DNA of 64,000 nt from positions 124,001 to 188,000 of the forward strand of contig NZ_LQQA01000015.1 of NCBI RefSeq assembly GCF_002101965.1, given 5' to 3'. This document shows positions 58,850 through 64,000 of the stretch, piece by piece; the first letter of the stretch is position 1; each line of letters starts with the position of its first letter. Origin of the DNA: Mycolicibacterium wolinskyi (lineage in GTDB: Bacteria; Actinomycetota; Actinomycetes; Mycobacteriales; Mycobacteriaceae). The notes below the pieces were generated by a model, which saw nothing but the letters and a program-made list of their open reading frames with translations, was not told the DNA's origin and ran no database searches. The translations under genes were made by a program, and so were the position numbers.

Positions 58850-61474
58850 TTGCTGGTGTCGGGTTGGCCGTTCGTCGCGCGGGGAGTGGAACTCAGCGAG
58901 GCTTCGCTCGCGTTGCGTGATGGATCCCGTGGGGTCGTGCTCGCCGGGCCTGCCGGTGTGGGCAAGACCGCGCTCGCCCGCGCGCTCGCCGACGAACTGG
59001 AAGCCGACGGCTGCCCGACGCGCTTTGTTCTCGGCACCGAGACCGGACAGGCCGTGCCGTTCGGCGCCTTCCACCACGCGCTGAAGTTGTCCGATGCGCA
59101 CGAACCGACGGTCATGCTCGCCGCGGCCCACCAAGCGCTGTCGTCCGAGCCGAACCTCGTCATCGTGGTCGATGACGCCCATCATCTCGACCCGTTGTCG
59201 GCGTTGCTCGTCCAGCAGCTCGCCGTGCACGGGTCGACGAAGTTGATCGTCACGATCCGTTCCGGTGAGACCCCGTCGGATGCGGTGACCGCGCTGTGGA
59301 AAGAACAGTTGCTGCTGCGGCTGGACATCGAACCGTTCACTCGGACCCAGACGGCTCAGCTGGTCTCGGCGGTCCTCGACGGCGAGGTCGACGACCGGGC
59401 CGTCGCAGAACTGCACCGGTTCTCGTCCGGCAGCCCGCTGTATCTGCGTGGCGTGCTCATGGCGGCAATCAGTGATGGCGTACTGGTGCGCGACCACAAC
59501 CGCTGGCGGCTGCGTGGCGAGTTACGTCCCAGCGCAGATCTTCACGAGCTCGTGGCGACGCGCCTCGACGCGCTCGCCGACGACGAACGCGAGGTCGTGG
59601 AAGTGGTTTCGACGGCTGAGGTGGTCGACTGGGATGTTCTCCTCGGGATCTGCGGAGCCGACGCGCTCGCGCGTGCCGAGCGGCGGGGTGCGGTTCAGGT
59701 CACGACCGACGCCGCGCACACCCTGGTGCAACCGGGTCATCCGATCATCGGCGAGGTCACGAGGCGCCGCTGCCCGGTCGCGCGGGCGCGCCTGATCAAC
59801 ACGATTCTCGCCCAGCATCTTTCGGAACATCTGTGCACGACGGGTAAGGGTCCCGCCGCGGACGTGCGGGCCAGGATCCAACTGGCCCGGATCATGACCC
59901 GTGCCGACGTGCCCCCGGATACGTGCGCCATCACCGACGCCGCCGCCAGCGCTGTGACCATGTCGAATCTCGTTCTCGGCGAGGAACTTGCGCGGTTCTC
60001 GCTTGAGCACGGCGGCGGTGTGCACGCCGCCATCGTGCTCGCCGATGCGATCAGCTGGCAGGGCCGCGGCCAGGAGGCCGAAGACCTGCTGGCGCGATAT
60101 GAGCCCGACCACGACGACGAGTTCACCGTGGCGCGGTGGGGCTGCCTGCGCGCGGCAAACCTGTTTTTCGGTTGCGGACGACTGGAGCCCGCCCGGTCGG
60201 TGCTGGCCGCCGTTCGCGAGCGGGTGCAGTCCGACCAGATGCTGAGCCTCGTCGTCTCGATGGAGGTGGCGTTCGCGTTCTTCTCCGGCGATATGCCCGC
60301 TGCCATTGCGCTCGGTGCGCAGGCACTGGAAACGGACATGTTGCCGCCCGCCACGTTGTGGGCCGCGCTCGCCACGGCGGGCGCGTTCGCGCTGTCCGGT
60401 CGGTTCGGTGAGGTGGCCGCTGCGGTGGCGGCCGGCGAGCGGGCGGCCGAGCAATGCGAATCCGGGCCACAGCGTTACTCGCTGGCCCTCGCCGACGTGC
60501 TCGCCGGCACCGGTTCGGGACAGCTGAGCAGCGCGCAACACGTCTGCGATCGGTATGCCGGCGCCGCGGCCGCTGCGCTGCAGGCCGATTCGATCGTGAC
60601 CGCCCTGACCGGCAAGGTGGAACTGACGCGGGGACGCCTGCCGCAGGCTTGCGAGGTGTTGCAGGCATCGGTGTGGACGATGTCGGACGGACTTCCGCCG
60701 GGCTGGCTGATGCTCGTCGCCGCGTGGCTTGCGCAGGGCGAGGCGGCCCGCGGCAATGTCGACGCCGCCGCGGCCGCGCTCGCCCGAGCCGAAGCCGCCT
60801 ACGGGCCGCAAGTCGACGTGTTCGTACCCGAACTGGAGCTGGCCCGCTCGTGGTTGGCGGCCGCGACCGGCGAGACCACGGTCGCCCAGCAGCACGCGCT
60901 GCGTGCCGCGCAGATCGCCGGCTCCGGCGGCATGCGCGCGGTCGAACTCACCGCATTGCACACTGCGCTGCGGTTCGGCGACCGGTCACACCATGCGCGG
61001 ATTCAGCAGTTGGCCGAACAGCTGGACTGCCCGCTGGCCGACACCATCGCCGCGCACAGCCGCGGTCTGAGCGAGCACGACGGGGTGCTGCTCACCCAAG
61101 CCGCCGAGGAGTTCGAGCACCTCGGGGCGCTGATCCTTGCCGGTGACGCGGCTGCTCATGCCGCGCGCGAGCACGGCCGTGCGGGCCGTCGGGGCAGCGA
61201 GCTCGAAGCGGCGACCCGAGCGCACTGGCTGGCCAGTCAATGCGGGGCGGTCACGCCGGCACTTCGCTGTGCCGCCGATCCGTTGCCGCTCACCGACCGG
61301 GAATGGGAGATCGCCAATCTGGTCGGGGTCGGGCTGAGCAACCGGCAGATCGCCGACCGGCTGTGCCTGTCCGTCCGTACCGTGGACGGCCACCTCTACC
61401 GCATGTTCGCCAAGCTCGGCGTCGAGGACCGCGACCAACTGTCGCGGCTGGTGCGCTTCCGGCCGGCGACCTGA
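58850..61474 (+). CDS. LAL-type LuxR family ATPase regulator
   Basis: 874 residues. N-terminal AAA-like ATPase: Walker A LAGPAGVGKT (residues 32-40) and a Walker B-like NLVIVVDDAHHLDPLS. A long helical repeat region follows, and a C-terminal LuxR HTH reads LTDREWEIANLVGVGLSNRQIADRLCLSVRTVDGHL. Likely a transcription activator of LAL type with an unknown inducer. It starts at TTG 58850 or GTG 58856, 118 nt after nagA. The stop abuts the convergent dhaM-fusion stop. Confidence 0.87.
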   Translation: MLVSGWPFVARGVELSEASLALRDGSRGVVLAGPAGVGKTALARALADELEADGCPTRFVLGTETGQAVPFGAFHHALKLSDAHEPTVMLAAAHQALSSEPNLVIVVDDAHHLDPLSALLVQQLAVHGSTKLIVTIRSGETPSDAVTALWKEQLLLRLDIEPFTRTQTAQLVSAVLDGEVDDRAVAELHRFSSGSPLYLRGVLMAAISDGVLVRDHNRWRLRGELRPSADLHELVATRLDALADDEREVVEVVSTAEVVDWDVLLGICGADALARAERRGAVQVTTDAAHTLVQPGHPIIGEVTRRRCPVARARLINTILAQHLSEHLCTTGKGPAADVRARIQLARIMTRADVPPDTCAITDAAASAVTMSNLVLGEELARFSLEHGGGVHAAIVLADAISWQGRGQEAEDLLARYEPDHDDEFTVARWGCLRAANLFFGCGRLEPARSVLAAVRERVQSDQMLSLVVSMEVAFAFFSGDMPAAIALGAQALETDMLPPATLWAALATAGAFALSGRFGEVAAAVAAGERAAEQCESGPQRYSLALADVLAGTGSGQLSSAQHVCDRYAGAAAAALQADSIVTALTGKVELTRGRLPQACEVLQASVWTMSDGLPPGWLMLVAAWLAQGEAARGNVDAAAAALARAEAAYGPQVDVFVPELELARSWLAAATGETTVAQQHALRAAQIAGSGGMRAVELTALHTALRFGDRSHHARIQQLAEQLDCPLADTIAAHSRGLSEHDGVLLTQAAEEFEHLGALILAGDAAAHAAREHGRAGRRGSELEAATRAHWLASQCGAVTPALRCAADPLPLTDREWEIANLVGVGLSNRQIADRLCLSVRTVDGHLYRMFAKLGVEDRDQLSRLVRFRPAT

Positions 61475-63904
61475 TCAGCCGAGCTGCTCGCGCACCGCGG
61501 CGGCACTGTCGGCCGACAGTGCCGATTCGGCTGCCCCCTCGGCCTGTCGCCGGTCGACGCTCCGCACCGCTTCCTTGGTCGCGGGTATGGCCGGGGGAGT
61601 GACACTCAACGCGTCGACGCCGAGTCCGATGAGAAGCGTGGTGGCACGCTCGTCGGCGGCGAACTCACCGCACACCGACACCGACGCGTGTCCGGCCGCG
61701 CCGCGGCAGGTCGCGGCGATCAGGCGCAGCAGCCCCGGATCGAACGTGTCGCCGATGGTCGCGACGGCGTCGTTGTTGCGGTCGGCGGCCAGCGCGTACT
61801 GCGTCAGATCGTTCGTGCCGATGGACAGGAAGTCGACGTGGCGGGCGAATGCCGCGGATTTCAGTGCCGCGGCGGGCACTTCGACCATCATGCCCACCTG
61901 CAGCCCCGTCGGCGGTCGCGGCCCGGCACGCCGTACCGCCTCGTCGAGTGACCGGCGCGCGGCGAGCAGCTCGTCGAGCGTGCTGACCATCGGGAACATC
62001 ACGCTCACCGGAGTCTGTTGTGCGAGCCGGGCCACGGCCAACAACTGGTCGGACAGCAGTTCAGGATGGGCCAGCGCGAGCCGGATGCCCCGCACGCCGA
62101 GGTAGGGGTTGAGCTCGGCCGGCGTGGGCAGGAACTCGAGAGGTTTGTCGCCGCCGACATCGAGGGTGCGCAGCGTAATACGCTTGCCGTCAAGCGATTC
62201 GGCGATCTTGCGGTATACCGCGAGTTGTTCGTCGACATCGGGTGCCTGCGCGCGCCCCAGGAACAGGAACTCGGTTCGGATCAGGCCTGCGAAGTCGGCG
62301 CCCTGGGATGCGGCGGCCCGCGCGTCGTCGACCGAGCCGATATTGGCGCCCACGCCGATGGTCACACCGTCGCGGGTGACCGCCGGTTCGGCTGCGCGGG
62401 CCCGGGCCTCGCGTTGACGCCGCGCCGATAGCGTGACCCTGGTCTGGAAGTCCTCGCGGACATCGTCGGCCGGGTCGACGATGAATTCGCCCCGGGTTCC
62501 GTCGACGGCGACAGTGGTCCCGTCCGGTATCGCGAGCACGCCGGGACCGGCTCCGACCACCACCGGAATCCCTTTGGCGCGCAGCAGGATCACGTTGTGG
62601 GCGTGTGGGCTGCCGAACGCCAGCAGGACCGCGGCGACGCGGTTCGGGTCGAGTTCGGCGGCCTCGGCCGGGGTGAGGTCGCTGGTCACCAACACACCGC
62701 TGGCCGAGGCCGAGCCTGCTGCGGTGCCCAGTATGGCGCGCAGCACCTGATCGCCGACCGCGCGGACATCCTCGGCCCTGGCCTGCTGATACGGGTCGGG
62801 CAGTGCGGCGAACTGCGCGGCCAGCTCGGACACTTCCGCCGACCAGGCGGCTGCGGCGTTGTGGCCCTTGTCGATTCGCTGCCGGGCACCGCCGAGCAGC
62901 GCGTCGTCGTCGAGCAGTAGTAGGTGAGCGTCGAATATTGATGCCTCGTCCTCGCCGACCTCACGTGCGGTCCTGGCCCGTAACGTGGTGATGGCGCGGC
63001 GCACCTCGGCGATTGCGGTGCCGAGCCGGCGCCATTCGACCGTCGGCTCCTCGCCAGGGGTGTCCGGGACCGAGATCGCGCCTGCGCGTGTGGAATACGC
63101 CGGGCCGATACCGAGGCCGGGTCCCGCGCCGATGGGCTCGTGCGACGTGGCGGGAGCCGGCGCCGATGGCGCGTCGGCCGTCGACTCGTCGAAGTTGCGG
63201 GCGGCCAGCGCGAGAATGTGGTCGAGGGCCTCGGCGGCCTGACTGCCCGACACGGCGATTTCGACCTCGTCACCGCAGCGCACCCCGAGCGTGGCGATCG
63301 CCGACAGGCTGCCGGCATCGACCCACGGTGACCCGGTGCGCTGGTTACGGATTCGGACGCGGGCATCGCGGCGTCGCACCTCACCCGCGAGCCGGGCGGC
63401 GGGGCGGGCGTGCAGCCCGTGCGGGTTGGCGACGACGAAGGTGCGCGTGAGCTCGTCGGCACCCGCGGCCATGTCGGTCGCCGGCGCCGGCGCTGCTTGA
63501 CCGAGATGTGCGATCTTGCCTGCCAGCGCTCCGGACGCCTCGGCGGCGACCTCGGCTGCCGAGGCCCCGCCCGCCGCCGCGACCGCGGCCACCACCAAGC
63601 CCTCCACCAACGGTGCCGGGCAGAGCACGGTGCGGGCCCGGGCCTCGTCGTCGAGCAGTTCCAGTGCGAGTTCGGCAGACAGCACCGCGCTGCCGAGGTC
63701 CATCAGCACCACTGCGCCGTCACCGGTATCGGCGCCGGTCACGGCGTCGAGAATCTCGGCGGCATCGGTTCCGAACGTGGTCTCGTCAAGACCGGCCGCG
63801 ACCGCGATGCGAATCTGCTTGCCGTGCAGCATTTCCTGCGCCAGTGCCACGGCAGCGCGGGCCAGCGGGCGGCTGTGGGATACGACGACCAGACCAACTG
63901 TCAC
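61475..63904 (-). CDS. dhaM: DhaM-HPr-enzyme I multidomain phosphotransferase
   Basis: 809 residues. DhaM/EIIA domain (residues 1-140; VVSHSRP with His10), HPr domain (about 150-235; NPHGLHARPAA with His165) and a complete enzyme I. The swivel His is His436 in FGSPHAHNVILLRAKG, and the PEP-binding domain shows RTEFLFLGR, DVGGDKPLEFL, NPYLGVRGIRLAL, SIGTNDLTQYAL and CGEFAADERATTLL. It is a full PEP phosphotransferase chain in one polypeptide and could serve both DhaK/L and the GlcNAc PTS. GTG start overlaps dhaL by 4 nt. Confidence 0.9.
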   Translation of the reverse strand: MTVGLVVVSHSRPLARAAVALAQEMLHGKQIRIAVAAGLDETTFGTDAAEILDAVTGADTGDGAVVLMDLGSAVLSAELALELLDDEARARTVLCPAPLVEGLVVAAVAAAGGASAAEVAAEASGALAGKIAHLGQAAPAPATDMAAGADELTRTFVVANPHGLHARPAARLAGEVRRRDARVRIRNQRTGSPWVDAGSLSAIATLGVRCGDEVEIAVSGSQAAEALDHILALAARNFDESTADAPSAPAPATSHEPIGAGPGLGIGPAYSTRAGAISVPDTPGEEPTVEWRRLGTAIAEVRRAITTLRARTAREVGEDEASIFDAHLLLLDDDALLGGARQRIDKGHNAAAAWSAEVSELAAQFAALPDPYQQARAEDVRAVGDQVLRAILGTAAGSASASGVLVTSDLTPAEAAELDPNRVAAVLLAFGSPHAHNVILLRAKGIPVVVGAGPGVLAIPDGTTVAVDGTRGEFIVDPADDVREDFQTRVTLSARRQREARARAAEPAVTRDGVTIGVGANIGSVDDARAAASQGADFAGLIRTEFLFLGRAQAPDVDEQLAVYRKIAESLDGKRITLRTLDVGGDKPLEFLPTPAELNPYLGVRGIRLALAHPELLSDQLLAVARLAQQTPVSVMFPMVSTLDELLAARRSLDEAVRRAGPRPPTGLQVGMMVEVPAAALKSAAFARHVDFLSIGTNDLTQYALAADRNNDAVATIGDTFDPGLLRLIAATCRGAAGHASVSVCGEFAADERATTLLIGLGVDALSVTPPAIPATKEAVRSVDRRQAEGAAESALSADSAAAVREQLG

Positions 63905-64000
63905 GTCGCGCTCCCGCCTGCCACCGTGGCCGCGGCGGCGATCAGCAGCGCGGCCGATGTCGCCCCCGGGTCGACGTGTCCCACGCTGCGCTGCCCGAGG
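63901..64000 (-). CDS. dhaL: dihydroxyacetone kinase ADP-binding subunit DhaL (partial, 3' end)
   Basis: The last 32 codons are in the window: LGQRSVGHVDPGATSAALLIAA and AAATVAGGSAT, matching the C-terminus of DhaL in the PTS-dependent dihydroxyacetone kinase. It overlaps the dhaM-type gene by GTGA. The remainder and dhaK presumably lie beyond the window. Confidence 0.75.
   Translation of the reverse strand, partial: LGQRSVGHVDPGATSAALLIAAAATVAGGSAT

Overview
The window is high-GC actinobacterial DNA from a fast-growing mycobacterium, most likely Mycolicibacterium smegmatis or a close relative. The signs are an antigen 85 mycolyltransferase, two LigD/PolD-type and proteasome-type genes typical of actinobacteria, a tmRNA encoding the tag ADSNQRDYALAA, GTG/TTG and apparently leaderless starts, and gene order matching M. 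tuberculosis blocks Rv3137-Rv3158 and Rv3100c-Rv3106. No tRNA, rRNA, CRISPR array, insertion sequence or prophage was seen.

Layout. (1) 1-15.6 kb, minus strand: the complex I operon nuoA-nuoN (nuoN cut by the window edge), preceded by an orphan receiver-domain gene. (2) 15.7-17.3 kb: YceI and SnoaL-like genes, then a divergent methyltransferase behind a SoxR/MerR-type promoter. (3) 17.3-24.9 kb, minus: a tightly overlapping catabolic operon holding a homogentisate-dioxygenase-like cupin, an alpha/beta hydrolase, a CoA-transferase, an HMG-CoA-lyase-like enzyme, a TetR regulator, and an acyl-CoA dehydrogenase / APH kinase / DUF6285 trio. The trio resembles the LvaC-LvaA-LvaB set for 4-hydroxyacyl-CoA. 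(4) 25-32 kb: a GrpB protein, a flavin monooxygenase/acyl-CoA dehydrogenase, fbpB (Ag85B) and the fadE24-fadE23-fadB4 beta-oxidation cluster behind a perfect 30-bp palindrome. (5) 32-40.3 kb: hisN, fprA and the conserved prfB-mscS-(Rv3103c-like)-ftsE-ftsX-smpB-ssrA block for translation termination, division and ribosome rescue. (6) 40.4-45.2 kb: cutinase, membrane proteins, a frameshifted proteasome-like Ntn hydrolase, a polD2-type polymerase and a 34-residue basic protein. (7) 45.5-54.6 kb: a secreted DUF4185 protein, two TetR regulators with palindromic operators, a D-aminoacylase-like amidohydrolase, a diiron-like hydrolase and envelope proteins. (8) 54.6-64 kb: an N-acetylglucosamine PTS (EIICB, EIIA, nagB, nagA), a large LuxR-type regulator and a DhaM-HPr-EI fusion next to dhaL.

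How it fits together: complex I reoxidises NADH made by the fatty-acid and CoA-thioester pathways. The PTS genes couple amino-sugar uptake to phosphotransfer from the fusion protein, which may also feed dihydroxyacetone kinase. No large novel system is obvious. The most interesting items are the Lva-like operon, the broken proteasome-like gene whose T1/D17/K33 triad is recovered by a 4-nt correction, the SoxR-type leaderless promoter, and several near-perfect palindromic operators overlapping -10 elements.
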